Below are positions 1 to 36,933 of a stretch of DNA of 64,000 nucleotides, one piece after another. Made by a program: the position numbers and the translations under genes. Position 1 is the first letter of the stretch. Every line of letters begins with the position of its first letter. The stretch is from Glandiceps talaboti (Eukaryota > Hemichordata > Enteropneusta > Spengelidae), in NCBI RefSeq assembly GCF_964340395.1, contig NC_135560.1:7680598-7744597 (forward strand), in the 5' to 3' direction. Below the pieces are notes generated by a model. It was not told the DNA's origin. It did not search any database and saw only the letters and a list, made by a program, of their open reading frames with translations.

Positions 1-246
1 CACAGCTTTCCCTACACATTTATACAGTAGTAGTTTCAACCCCACACATATGGGTTTCATGAAAACCATTGAGATTAAACATGACATTTTCTCTTGTTCA
101 AAAATATTCTTGTCGCTCTACCATTTATCAACTCCTGGTAAGAAAATAGAGATGTATTTCTTGTATTAGACTCAAATACATGCACACTACTAGTATTCCT
201 TTCACTGCATTTATTTTTATACAAACAAATCTGATATTGTACTTAC

Positions 247-1623
247 ATCTTTGTGGACCCTGCTCACTAACATCAACCTCCATTCCTTCAAAGTCTTCAT
301 TGGAAGTTTTAATACCTGAATCTAGAACAAGATTTAAAAGTATACCATGATGTAATTGATTGGAAATGTTGTCATTTTAAAAAGACTATAAACAAATCAG
401 GTTATTCAAAATCTGAAGTAACTATTTTCTGAAATATAATGAAATATTAAATCACAATACTTGCTATAACCTTTCTACATGGTCATAAGGTTTATATTGG
501 AAGCATGATGATCGAACAGTTAAGAGTGGCTGGCTTGGAATCTGCCAGTTGCAGTTCGAGCCTGTCACTGCCGTTAGTTTCTGAATACACAAATGTAGCT
601 AAAGTCCTTGGGCTCGATTTGAACTACGATTGTGCAGCAGTCAACCAAGCTGTGTAATTGGGGACCTGGTAGGATAGAGGTTGCAATGTGAGTGCTTTAA
701 TCCTAAGTGTGTATAGAGGCTGCAATGGATTGTATGCTCCCCAGGGAGTTGAGGATGGAAGTACATGTAAATGTACATTTGTAGAGGGCCTCAGAGGATC
801 GTTGTGCCACCATTGATCTGAGCCTGGGGTAATAATTGTAAGCCCCTTGAGCTCAGCCTCTCATAAATTCATATCACTATTCTTAAATTCAGTTTTAGTC
901 ACAAAATTGTTGTATCATGCAATTCATCTTCAATTCCATATGTACACTGAATACAAAATATCATTATTGAGGGAATGGATTTTGACACATTCAATGATTC
1001 ATATTCACCTTTCTCATACATTGTACAATTCTCGTTGACACACAAATGAAAACGGCAATGACACAATTGTTATAGGTAAACCACGATATTGTACGTTATT
1101 TCTTCAAAATCAAAACTGTAAAAATTTATTTGTACATGTAATATGTACGGCTATTTTCTTTTGACCACAGTGACAGACCTCACTACCGAATCTATGATTT
1201 GAAGTCAGCAAAATAAACAACTTACCACCACTGCCACCAAATCCTCTTCCCTTCTTCCTCCTTGCTTTTTCTTTCAATTTCTGTATACCCTCTGTGAAAG
1301 GAGAAATAGTATAGCTGGTTTGAAAACTATTGTGCATCGTAACACCAGTACAACGTCGACAAAACGTCATAAATACGATCACTGCATGCAGTTTGCAACG
1401 ATTGCTGTACACACGTTGGGTCCCCACGCTTGTTTTAGTCGGTGAGGTTTTAAGACTACATCGCCATTATCGTTCTTACTACGGCCATATAAGATATCAA
1501 GCCATGTGCACATTGAATTTGAATTTCAAACTAAACCGATTTCAATGTAAAATACTTACGGTCCGACTCCTCGTCGACCTGAAATTCCTCGTCTCCTTCG
1601 TGAAGATCCAAAACGTCCGCCAT
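247..1623 (-). CDS. RBM8A: RNA-binding protein 8A (Y14), 5' part, partial
   Basis: Three exons are visible: 1560-1623 (start ATG at 1623-1621), 1226-1291 and 247-315, all with GT-AG borders and each ending one base into a codon. They encode about 66 residues. The protein begins MADVLDLHE, continues with an acidic stretch, then IQKLKEKARRKKGRGFGG, and ends this part with EQGPQR. This is the N-terminal region of Y14, the exon-junction-complex subunit that pairs with MAGOH in mRNA surveillance and localisation. The RRM exons that should follow (GWILFVTG-type sequence in the family) are beyond the left edge, so the gene is cut by the window and not truncated in itself. The start matches the family N terminus exactly. 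The gene is divergent from the UNC5-like gene at 2268. Confidence 0.92.
490..870 (+). mobile_element. tRNA-derived SINE in an RBM8A intron
   Basis: The stretch starts with a tRNA-like head: a GGCTGGCTTGGAATC region followed about 15 bases later by the B-box-like GCAGTTCGAGCC. A tail of about 300 bases follows, with the repeated words GGTTGCAATG and GGCTGCAATG. No clean tRNA cloverleaf can be folded, so it is not a functional tRNA gene. It lies in the 910-bp RBM8A intron (316-1225), antisense to that gene. The 3' limit is approximate. Apart from this repeat the intron shows only AT-rich sequence. Confidence 0.6.
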
Positions 1624-2267
1624 TGTGCCAATTTAGACTCGTACGTTGTACGCATGCGCAAAATATTAGCAAGGAAAAACACATGGACGAGTGGTGGCGC
1701 TATTTAGTTGGCAAGCTTGGTAGTGAATTGGGTATTTCCCAAACGGTATTTCCCCAAGCTAAGTCATTTCTATTTTCCTTTTTGCGGTAAATAAAATGAT
1801 GTGCAAGCAAACTCATTTTTTACACTTTCGTTTTCTCTTTGGACATGCATATATGAAAACCCCCGATTGCATGACTTGAAATCTATGCAATGAATCTCAA
1901 AGAGTAATACTTGGTTTTGGCAATCGAGTCGGCAACTTTTTGTTGGCAATATTAGAGTAATTTCTCCATATCGATTTTAAATTGCGGTCCCATGATTCTG
2001 TACCATGCTGTGACCTCATATCTTTCTTAACATTTGAAAATTATCTGTAGGCTCAAGTTGCCCAAATATTGTATATGGCAACCTAATACTTATTATTAAA
2101 ATCGTTAAACATTTATCCAGGTATTATGACTTTTCCCCCTTTTGTAATTTCTAAATTTAGAAGGGGATTCCCATTTCTTTTGTTTACAAACAATGTTGCA
2201 ATCTGTTTCGACATTTTAGCTAGGTAGCGACTCATATCAAAAGTGTTCGTACATCGAGCTGTACAAA
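1624..2267. promoter_or_regulatory. Shared upstream region of RBM8A and the UNC5-like gene
   Basis: The 644 bases between the divergent start codons must hold the 5' UTRs and promoters of both genes. No TATA box is evident on either side, which fits a housekeeping promoter for RBM8A. The bidirectional role is inferred from the arrangement only. Confidence 0.45.
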
Positions 2268-13660
<11,393 letters not shown>

Positions 13661-14090
13661 ACGTTTCAAACTTTTGGCGCCAATTAGAGCTATCTCAGTT
13701 TTGTCATTCCCAACATCTTGTTTTGTTCATACATATGAAAAGCGGTATAGTTGTTCGTTCAGTTTTGAGAGTTAGATGTGTGTTCGGAAATTAGCTCTGT
13801 TTGTACTTTTATAGTTACAATAACAGTTATACTTGGTATGTGCACTTTTTCAAGTCAGAAATATCCATTGAGGTTAAAATTCTAGACCGACATAGCCTGT
13901 CCACATCTTTAATTTTCTAAATGTTAACCTCAAGTGTGAACTATGATCATTATCACATTCACAAAACACGTACTGTAATATTGAACTAGAGTGTCAGTGT
14001 TGTCTAGTTTCTATTTGTCAGGCGGTTAAGAGGAAGGAGATGTCCTAGCTACGTTGAATAATAACTTTGTCAAAAGGACGAAACATCCCC

Positions 14091-14096
14091 AATAAA
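14091..14096 (+). terminator. Candidate polyadenylation signal of the UNC5-like gene
   Basis: AATAAA about 430 bases after the stop codon of the UNC5-like gene; a plausible signal, chosen by position only. Confidence 0.4.
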
Positions 14097-15966
14097 ACAT
14101 CTGCGTACATTTACAACCAATTTCATCATATATATCGGCGAAATAGTGTACCACAAACATATGTATTTCCATTTATGATGAATGGTATAAATATATAAAG
14201 TTATATACCAGGGTTCAACACCGCCAGTGGTAACACGGAATTGACTGTATCATAATGCGTAAACATGGTAGAGGGTTTCAAGGGACTGGTTACTTCTGTG
14301 TCATTTCAATTACCATTTTTTAAGTAAAATGTAAATTTTAAAACTAATATCAAAAGAGCATGTCTCTAATATGATCCAGACTAGTACTCTTTATACTATC
14401 CTGATATGTGATTACTAGATTACTGGCTAGCTAATATTGTTCCTCGAGAATGTTAAATTTGTAAAGAAAGATGCTTAGCTTGGTGCCGGCTATATTTTCG
14501 GTAGTCTAAGAATTCATTTACCAGTCTCATGATATATAACTGTCTCAGAATCAAGGATAATAATTGTACTCCAACATCATGTATGTCGGAGTATGTAGGG
14601 AGTACATTTTTGATGATCAACATCCAGTAGACCATAGGCCCTACACGACCAAAGGAACGTCGAAAATACCTCGTACAGAACGTTAGAAAAGATGTTAACA
14701 AACTGTTTATTACTTCTAATTGATATTCGATAGTTCTTTTTATAGGTATTGCTTATTGCAGTTATATTAATTTTTGTGAAAGGAGTTATTACGTTCATTG
14801 TCTAATATGATATGCCATTTGACTTCAGGTGTATTTCCCTTTGTAAATTGAGTATGTTCTTACCTTGATGAACAAAATGATTTGCAGATTTGCTAGTATC
14901 ATAAGCAAAGTGTTTGAAAATGTTTACCAAGAAAAAGCAACACAAGTTCACATTCTTATCATTCACGCTTTCCTTTATGAGACTCTCATACAAGATTGTC
15001 GTGGTGTTGTCAAAAAGTATCCTAAAGAGCATACGTCTTTGAAAACCTGCAGTGTGCATTTTCTTTGTGTACTGTATACTAATTGATTGCATAGCGTTTA
15101 ATAAAGTTAAATGTGACTCTCAAAGGTCATGTGTCAAAGGTCATGTGTCAAATCGTATGTGTTGTGTGCATGCTGCTATCATCTACATCATTCACCAAAT
15201 ACAGAGCCGACAATGGGTATGTATTATTTTTATTGTGTTAGTGAGTCTGATGAACACAAATCACTGTCAGTGACACTGATACCTTGATACACCATCTTAT
15301 CCACACTGCACACTTATACTTTTGGTAAATTCCATGTATTTGATAATTAAAATAAGAAATCATTCTGCACGCCAAAACTTTTTAAAATGATATATAATAC
15401 GTACGGTCAAAGAAAAACGAAAGTTACCGCATATATACTGTATACACTTTGTGATAACTAGTCTTAGTTTGTATTTTGATAAACTAGGGAGTGGACATAA
15501 ATTACATGGGGGTGAAGTCCAGTGCGTGAAAAGTTTGACTCTCCCCAAAACCTTGCACAAAAGTTATTGGCACCCCCCCTTCTGCCATTGGAATGTCTGT
15601 GACCAAAAATATAATTTGCAAAAACTACAATGACACTCCCCAAACACTTGCATGAAAAATGGCAAACCTAACCAAAAAGCCCCCTCCCCCAGCTGTAATT
15701 TCTCTCCAGTTCCTTATTAGCAACACGTTATCATTAGTCCTTGTAGACTAGAATGGTGGGACTACAGTGGTCTTTCTTTATGGAATGGTTTGTTCCTGGA
15801 ATTAATTAATTAATTCAATCATATACATTGCATGTAAGTTTTAGCAGAATGTTCTTCTTTTACGGCACCGTCGCAGTGTCGCGGAAGAACAGCTCTGGTT
15901 TAAGAGAATAACTGTCCACAATTAACGCCAAAACTCGGTGATATAATAAGGAATAGTTATTCTGGT

Positions 15967-15972
15967 TTTAAT
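15967..15972 (-). terminator. Candidate variant polyadenylation signal of the muramidase-PGRP gene
   Basis: ATTAAA on the minus strand about 30 bases after the stop codon. No canonical AATAAA was seen closer. Confidence 0.3.
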
Positions 15973-16000
15973 TTTGTTATGGTAAATCTGTCAACTACTC

Positions 16001-26493
<10,493 letters not shown>

Positions 26494-26601
26494 GATGATT
26501 GGCTTCAAAATTACATCGAGGAAAACTATGCACGTCAACAACAACAACGTTAGCGATAAACGTAGAGACCGACGAGGCGAGAATGACTTCTGAACGCGCA
26601 A

Positions 26602-27709
26602 GTTTTACCTATACACGTTATAGCCAGCAGGCGATTTTTGTTGTTGATAGCAACTGAACAAAAAACAAGGAACTAGGAAGTGTGAAATGCGATCTTTGCC
26701 ATTTGTCTGGACACAACGAGTGGTTTCTGCAAGAACGCTTCGTTTACGTCCTTGAAAACTGTTGGCCTAGCCTAAATGCATATATTTAAAGGAGACTGTC
26801 ATGTCAGATACACTTGCTGAAGTCTCTAGGGCGTGTGTTGCTCTTTATTTGAATACAATTGTGTTCTTTTGTGTAATATGGTGACCTGAGTGAGTTGACT
26901 GTGAACAGTCGGGGGAACACTAAGTCATTGAGAGACTACAAGTAACTGGGAAAAATAAACCACTTTTTCCTTCACTATACTTGAAATGACTGACAAATTC
27001 AAGATTACTAGACAAAAAACTCTCCCAAGGGACTGGTGCCAGGCTAATATGGCGTCCTATCAATGCCAAAACTACCGTGTCATTTGAGACTGTGACCGGC
27101 CATTTGTCAATGAGACATTTGACTTCTACATGCCATTTGAGACTGCTACCTGCTATTTGTCAATGAGACATTTGACCACTGCACGCCATTTGAAACTGCG
27201 ACCTGCTATTTGTCACTGACACAGTTGACTACTACTTATAATTCCATGAAATAACATGCAGGAGACCATTTGGGAATGACACTTGCTATTTGAAATTGGA
27301 AGATTCGACTACAACATGTACATATCATTTCAATATAAAAAACTAGTTTGAGAAGTCCAATTTCTTTCTATTTGACAATTCCAACTTCCGTTAAAAAAAC
27401 CGACCTTTACAAGGCAGTCGCTATTATGCGACGTTGAAGTTTTGTCGCGTTTACATTTTGTGTGCGTGGCAGCATTGTCTCGTTCTCCCGGGCCAAAAGG
27501 AGGAAAAAAAGCTTTTTAACGGACCAGGCAAACCCATGTTTTTGGAAAAGAATTTGGCGCATGTAGTGTTCATTTGCATAATGTTTATGTGTTACCATGG
27601 TTACATGTTAGATCGTGTCCTTACAACACGTCAAATCCACCAAACAACAGGTCTACTTTTTAGACATACGGGTCATCTAGGAATGTCGTATGTTTGAATG
27701 TTTTCTAAT
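26602..27709. other. Upstream region of the muramidase-PGRP gene
   Basis: The promoter of that gene must lie at the left end of this stretch. An AT-rich TATATTTAAA word near 26779 is a weak core-promoter candidate. The rest holds the 53-bp tandem repeat and no recognised gene. Confidence 0.45.
27081..27238. repeat. 53-bp tandem repeat, three units
   Basis: CATTTGARACTG recurs at 27081, 27133-27134 and 27186. Each unit also holds YATTTGTCAATGAGACATTTGA-type sequence with small changes. A fourth, more divergent unit follows to about 27330. Confidence 0.8.
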
Positions 27710-27835
27710 ATTGTAACTGTACGCCGCGACCTTAAAGTGTACAATACCTAAAAACAAGTATTTTGTAACCGACATGAAATGAGAGGAAAACACACACAAG
27801 AGAAAAGTTTATTAAAGATCAGCCCGTTGAGGGCG
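27710..27835. repeat. Dispersed repeat fragment shared with 35878-35896 and 36592-36618
   Basis: Bases 27710-27736 are identical to 36592-36618 (containing GTACGCCGCGACC). Bases 27817-27835 (GATCAGCCCGTTGAGGGCG) are identical to 35878-35896. Both words therefore belong to one dispersed family. This copy lies about 100 bases before the PGRP exon copy. Confidence 0.65.
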
Positions 27836-27930
27836 TAATTGCACGACGTGTCTTTTAAAGCTTGAAAATTATTGCCCACAAGGATCTGAGTAAAAACATA
27901 TATTATGTTTTAACTGTACCTTATTTTTTC

Positions 27931-28300
27931 TTACACAGAAGAATTGAATGTTATGAGTAGAAAGGAATGGTGTGCAAAAAATCCAAGTATCCAAGTCAGC
28001 CATTCTTCCCACAGCATATCGCGTGTGTTTATCCGCTTATCCATCACAATGACTGCGTGGACGCCATGTTCTACGAAAGAAAGTTGTGCAGTTGAAGACG
28101 TTCGTAAAGTCCAAGATTTACACATCACAGAAAGGAGTATATATTAAAATCAACCCAGGGTCTGTAAAAATACTCTCAAAGTATGTAATAGTATGTGTTG
28201 ATACTGACAGGGTCACAGCTCAGACCACTATAAGGACATGCCCATTGGTCAGATTTCAACAGTTACGGCTTTCTCTGTCAGTGTTGTCTCACCTGGAGGA
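27931..28300 (+). pseudogene. Inverted, degraded copy of a PGRP exon and part of its intron
   Basis: An acceptor AG is followed by sequence closely matching the PGRP1 N-terminal exon at 18483-18292 (NVMSRKEWCAKNP against NIVSRKDWGATNP). After VFI there is an 8-base insertion and then a 4-base insertion, so the frame is regained but the HHT zinc motif becomes RLSIT. A stop follows soon after the exon core. Similarity continues into the following intron (from about 28167, including GACAGGGTCACA and GGTCAGATTTCAAC, matching 18060-18170 on the minus strand). No downstream PGRP exon follows, so it is most likely a non-functional partial duplicate. Confidence 0.8.
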
Positions 28301-31155
28301 TTAATCAAAGTTCTATAGCAACTACATAGGGTTGAAGTATTTTTTATTTAAAAGTCAAATAGCACCTAAACAGTAAAAGGTTCAAGGCACTCACTTCCAA
28401 GCTTTACAAGACAGTACCATCAAGTATCGCATATTATTCTTTATACACAGGGTTGAAAATATGTTCTGACATCACTATTATAGTAAAGGTCAGTACATCT
28501 GATGGTTGTATCATTGGTAGGGAAGAGCTGGAGAGTTTCATTTTTAAAAGACAGTATCTTCTAAAATTTGCAGTTAATCTTCATAAAGTTTAATACCATT
28601 ATGACAGTAAAAGGTTGGTACATCTGATTAATGCTGGTTGACTGCATGAGTGACCTCTGGGAGTGAGGGAATCCTGGAGGGTTTCCCCTATTAGTTCTGG
28701 AGGTGTTTTACTCGGTTAAGGCAGTTTTTAGGTTATTGATAGCCTTTGAGGTAATATTTCACAGTTTCAAAAAGTTATGGTTAATGTAAATTTTAAATGA
28801 GTTTCGCATGACACATACAAATGGGTCAGGTAGTGTCTGTAACATTGGTATATCGGCATTACTATTGCAGCTTTAGGTGCTCATACCTACTATGTATATA
28901 ATAGAAACTTAAATGAAATGTGATGAAATGTGGAGATTTGTAGTGTCGATACCATGTAGTGTCCGAAATAGCAAGTATATCATGTGTATTAATCCCTTCA
29001 TACTGAAGAGTCGAACAATTTTATGAACCTATAAGCTATCTATGAATATTATCATTAGGGAATCGAACTTTCGACTTTTGCTCCAAAGTGCGATATACAT
29101 GTGAAGCATTGGCCATTGATTGTGCAGTGAAGCAGTTGAGTATATGTAAATGACATGTTCTGTAACTAGTGTATTAGGTAATACATGCATATTTTTATAC
29201 ATTATACAGGAAACATTCTGATACTTGGCTTTTCAGAATCAGATCGTTGTCAGCAATATACATCGCTGAGTGTGTATTGCATGTAATGTCTAAAGTTGAT
29301 GATTGAGAGTCAATGTCAAATTTGTATGGTAAGTTTTTTTTCCACAGTTCATCAAGTCATCGCTCAAAGGACTGGACACTTGGTGCAAAGACCACTGACT
29401 GTGGCAAACTGTTCCACGTATTTACACTTCTGTTCACAAAGTAATACTTTCGTATGTCAAGCCTTGTATGTTCCTTGAAGAGTTTGTACTGGTGCCCTCT
29501 GTTTGAGCGTCACTCCAGGTGAAGTATTAAATATTAAAGAATATGGGTGAGAAACAGGGACAAGAACAAACCCCACAGTTCAGACAAGGTCATGCCACTG
29601 CATTGTAGAAATTGATTTTCTCTTCCATCAAAATACCATTATCCCTCTAAAAACAGGATGACCCTCTGTCCAACTGCCGATTTCAAAAACAGGATGATCC
29701 CCTGGCCGAAGAAACTGACTGGTCCCCTGTTGTGTAAATACCGACAGAAAACTGTCAACATTGCGTGGTAACTGATACTATATCGTTCGTAATAAAGTTA
29801 ACTTTTAAATAATCGAATCGGAAATGTATGACATGGTGATAATTTGATGAAGTTTATCTCTGCTACTCAATAAAAGGCAGCCATAATCTTGCAACAAGTC
29901 CTCTCAATAAATTTTGGCTTCGCATTTGTTTTGCATTTTTTCCATGGCAATCAGCACCTGTTATCAATCAATGACAGGTCGATAAATAATACCTTTCCCA
30001 AATTGCCTTTGTTTTATCATTTAAATTTGGTATACTGTTATCTAAGAGTATTGACCTTGCTTGGAGGTCTGGAATCTTTGATAGAGAAGTCATTCAAACC
30101 TCTCAAAGATTGCTCATTAGCGCTTGAAACTCTCTGTTTGACAATATATATCTCCACAAAGCATGATTACGCAAATGGATACTTTGCACTCTCAATCAAC
30201 TAAGCTTATTCAAATGACTCATACATGTTATAGCTTGTTCAACTTATATGCAAATTTTTTCTTTTCATCTTCACGCTGCTCGTGTGATTGTTACGTCAGT
30301 CAGAACGGCTGTTACAATTTCGGAACCTTGTATGTTTTCAAAATAATTTTAATTACAAGTGATGATGACAACAACACTACTCCAACTATAGGCGTAAAGT
30401 GGGGTAAACTTTAAATCACATCCAACATCATTCCCAATAAACACCAAGTCCAATATATCCATTTATTCGAAAATGGTGATAACATGGACATGTAATGACG
30501 AGATTTTCTTGCCTATGTTTAAACGTGTTTTTGATAAGGAGAGTGTCTTGACATAACTTTGAGAGATTAACTTTCAGTGTGTTGATGATGATACAGGGTT
30601 TTTGTTTGTACACATGTATACGGTCGATACACTCTCAGACCACTATTTATATATTGCTCTGAGATATACTACACGGTAATACACAATCTTGCGCCAAAAC
30701 GTCATAAAAAACACAGCGAAATGATATCTGTATTAAATTGACCTTTGTTTAAAATGCGATGAAAGTTAATTGATGCAAGTGTTGAGAAAGTTAACTAATA
30801 CACTTACATTGTTGAGATGTAAATGAATTAAGATTGGACCATCGTTACGGAACACTGTTGTTTTCCCGACAAGGGACAATAGCTGTCGTTACTGGGCTTA
30901 CGTGTCAAATCTGAAGTTTACCGCATTCGTCACAGGATGTCAACAATATATTATTAACTGAATCTTTCACGTGCAAAATTATTATTCTGCTAAAAGGACT
31001 TTATCTAGTGTATACTTTATTAAAGAAACTCATGAGGCATCCCGAAATAGTACACGTTGCCACACTTTCCTTCACCCCAAGAGCAATCAATACCGGATTT
31101 ACCTGTCTTCAAAATGGTACAGACTGTTGCTATAGTGACAACAGATGTCAGTGAC
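28301..31155. other. Intergenic region before the tubulin gene
   Basis: AT-rich sequence with loosely repeated words (AGTAAAAGGTTSGTACATCTGA type at about 28480-28640) and a possible old retroelement fragment at about 29345-29490. No gene could be supported. Confidence 0.5.
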
Positions 31156-31163
31156 TATATAAG
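31156..31163 (+). promoter_or_regulatory. TATA box of the alpha-tubulin gene
   Basis: TATATAAG about 90 bases before the start codon, which places transcription start near 31187 and leaves a 5' UTR of about 65 bases. Confidence 0.7.
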
Positions 31164-31250
31164 GAGGTTCCCACCTCGAACTGCGACATTCTCGCGATAG
31201 ACTCATTGCTGTCATTGATTGTGAGACGATAATTTGACAAATCATCCAAA

Positions 31251-34159
<2,909 letters not shown>

Positions 34160-34505
34160 ACCTTCAACAATATTGATCATACGAAAAAGGACCATTCATT
34201 AACTAACGTAGAACACATCGTGCTCTATTTAACAAAACATTTAAGTCAAGTACAAAATATGCAAAGAAATTGAACTCGAAGAGATAAATATAGATCGAGC
34301 TAGAAATGATACCTAGAGGAACGATAAGTTCGAATACAGAAATTTATTGTACCAATTCGCATAGAAATATCCAAAGGAAATGTATGTTGCGAAAAACTGT
34401 GATATACATTTTATATTGTGAACTAGTTTGATATGTGTTAAAGTCATTATTTTGTAAAGTGTATATATTTCATCTACTTTACTAAATACTTTATTTATTC
34501 TTAAA

Positions 34506-34530
34506 AATAAAGTCGTCCAATTTCAATAAA
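34506..34530 (+). terminator. Polyadenylation signals of alpha-tubulin
   Basis: Two AATAAA hexamers at 34506-34511 and 34525-34530, about 350 bases after the stop codon. Confidence 0.55.
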
Positions 34531-34539
34531 TATTGTCGA

Positions 34540-34684
34540 ATGTATGTATGGATGGATGGATGGATGTGTGTATATGTGTATGTATGTATGTATGTATGTA
34601 TGTATGTATGTATGTATGTATGTGTGTGTATGTGTGTGTGTATGTGTGTATGTATGTATGTATGTATGTATGTGTGTGTGTGTA

Positions 34685-34727
<43 letters not shown>

Positions 34728-34728
34728 G
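34540..34728. repeat. GGAT, GTAT, GT and GTCT microsatellites
   Basis: Tetranucleotide blocks directly after the tubulin polyadenylation signals, moving from GGAT through GTAT to GTCT. Confidence 0.94.
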
Positions 34729-35061
34729 TGGTGGGGTTATTTGTGTTCACTCTAGTCATGCTAGTGATGAAGGTTTGTCATATCTTTTCTATTAACGTCT
34801 TGTGCGTCTCAGAATTTAAAGAACTGTTGCTGTTATTTCTGTTCAAAATACCGCCAACCCAATCTTTGTTGACATCATGGAAGAAAATTAGGAATCACCA
34901 TGGAAATATATGAAGAATAAAGTTCAACATTTAACCCATTTTAGAATCCAAAATGGCCGTAAAATATGAAATTAATCTTTTGAAAAATTCATGTACAAGA
35001 TTATCGATTTCTTTTCAAACGAGACTGTAAACTCCCAATTTTTTTTTTCAATTGTACAAAC

Positions 35062-35111
<50 letters not shown>

Positions 35112-36591
35112 CGATGACGATGACGATGACGATGTGTATTGTCTATCATTGAGAGCTTCGGTAACAGTTTTATCTATATATACGTAATAAACGCCATTTC
35201 ATGAAGAAAAGGAATGACATATTCCAGAGAAAACATATGAAAATGTCAACGAAAGATTGAACGAAATAATATCACGGAGCATTGTGTCATTCTAAATAAT
35301 CGAACATGCGATATAGCACCATTACATCATTTACAAGGCCAACCTTAATTTTGTTTCTGAAGCCACGATAAAAATTGATAAACAGTCTTTTAAAAAAAGG
35401 CCTCCGTGTTTTTCGACAGGCCTTGAAAATTTCCCGAAAACATCACCCCTTGTCACGATTACAATTATGAGTATAATGCCATTCGGTATTTGAGTACTGT
35501 TAGCTAGATATTCTTTATAGGCCTGGGATTGTGTCCTACGTTCTAGAATTAGTGTTATCATATCAGTAAGGAGTATATATGATCGCTCTTTTGTTCTACG
35601 CCATTTTTTTCCTTACCGGGCAGCTGGTTTTTTTTCACATTTTAATCTGGCCATATTTATAGGGCAGACTTGTATTAGGTATACGTGTACTAGCATGGGA
35701 CGTTTCCTATGTTATCGACCAATGATTAGGGAATTTCCAGATGAAAAGTCGACCCATATTTAGGAATTTTTACGTGAAAAGTGGCCAATTTGGGTGGCAC
35801 ATACCCGTACACCTTTCTATGGGAGTACCCCCCCCCGGGGGAGGACAACACACGGCATTGGAAAAGAATAAAAGAATGATCAGCCCGTTGAGGGCGGAAT
35901 TACATGACGTATCTTTGCACTCAACTTTTCCTTCTCGTTTCAGTTCCTGAAATATCATGTGACAGTACTATCTGTTGTAGAAGTAGAACAAACAATATAC
36001 CTTACCCGAACGAACTTACGATTGAAGAAAGATGTGACCTAAAAAATATGTGCAATAAATCCGTCTCCCACATAGTTGTACCGTGTAATATACCCCTTCT
36101 TGTAATACCGCCATTGAAGACAAAAGACACATCTACCACTGTATGAAATTCGAAGTAAAAAAGATGGTGATGATATTGTCAAATTTAAATCCGTTCTGAC
36201 TTATTCAGGGAACTTTTAATAACTGTTTAAAAACTGTGCAGGTGAAATTGTAAATTTAATATGATGCGTGAAAAATATCTGCAATTTGGCCATGACAAGT
36301 TACGGGTACCTGCAGATGAAGACGTCAATGGAATCAAACCTCACGTTTTTTATTGTTTTTATAAATATACATCATGGACCATAACATCATCCTGAAGGAC
36401 ATACTCAATGATCAAGTTATGAATGACTGTCTAGTTATGAATGGCATCAGAATTAACATTCCATTTATGACATTGACACAGACACTTGTGACACACTATT
36501 TCAGAATGTTGTGGATGAAATGATGATATTGACGATATCAAATACGTATACGTAAAAGGGATAACATGGACTTCGGTTGATGATATCTATC
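34729..36591. other. Intergenic region after tubulin
   Basis: It holds a (GAT)n tract, a C/G-run repeat at about 35826-35845 and the 35878-35896 dispersed word. An open frame at 35904-36146 starts after an AG and contains several Cys residues, but I do not recognise it and do not call it a gene. Confidence 0.5.
35063..35134. repeat. (GAT)n and (GAC GAT)n tract
   Basis: Pure GAT triplets passing into alternating GAC/GAT. Confidence 0.94.
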
Positions 36592-36615
36592 ATTGTAACT
36601 GTACGCCGCGACCTT

Positions 36616-36933
36616 AAATCTATACCTGAGTTCCCATGTCATTTTTATCGGGGTTCACCACCAAAATTATGGTACAATGTATTGGAAAAACTATGCCAGT
36701 TTACCATAATATTCCCCTTTCTGTTACAGGCGTTTCACAACATTAACACAGAATGAGTTTCTGGGATCGCACAGTCATCACTGAGTTGTCGGTAAATGTA
36801 CGCCGGCCAACAAAAGAGGCCGGTGAGGGCGCCACGTCACGACGTATCTTACATAGTTTCCAATACGTTGTACGTTCCATAATTTTGGTGGTGAACCCCG
36901 ATAAAAATGACATGGGAACTCAGGTATAGATTT
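36616..36933. mobile_element. 318-bp MITE with long terminal inverted repeats
   Basis: The left arm runs from AAATCTATACCTGAG to CCAAAATTATGG (36616-36672). The right arm repeats it in reverse complement (about 36881-36933) with no mismatch seen in the outer 55 bases. Weaker pairing reaches about 36690 and 36860. The centre contains GGCCGGTGAGGGCGCC, related to the dispersed GAGGGCG repeat. There is no coding capacity. Confidence 0.78.

Larger units (their letters stand above)
13661..16000. other. Intergenic region between two convergent genes
   Basis: It holds the 3' end of the UNC5-like gene and that of the muramidase-PGRP gene. The short open frames have no recognisable domains. A G/C-run segment at about 15500-15700 resembles the C-rich repeats seen elsewhere in the window. 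I see no gene in it. Confidence 0.6.

Noticed and set aside
490-570. Functional tRNA gene
   Set aside because: A B-box-like word is present but acceptor and anticodon stems do not form; a SINE head explains it better.
29345-29490. Possible LINE or other retroelement remnant
   Set aside because: The wording looked familiar as repeat sequence, but no reverse transcriptase motif or boundary could be shown.
35904-36146. Cys-containing frame after an acceptor-like AG
   Set aside because: There is no recognised family, no signal peptide and no partner exon, so it is mentioned only as context for the repeat.
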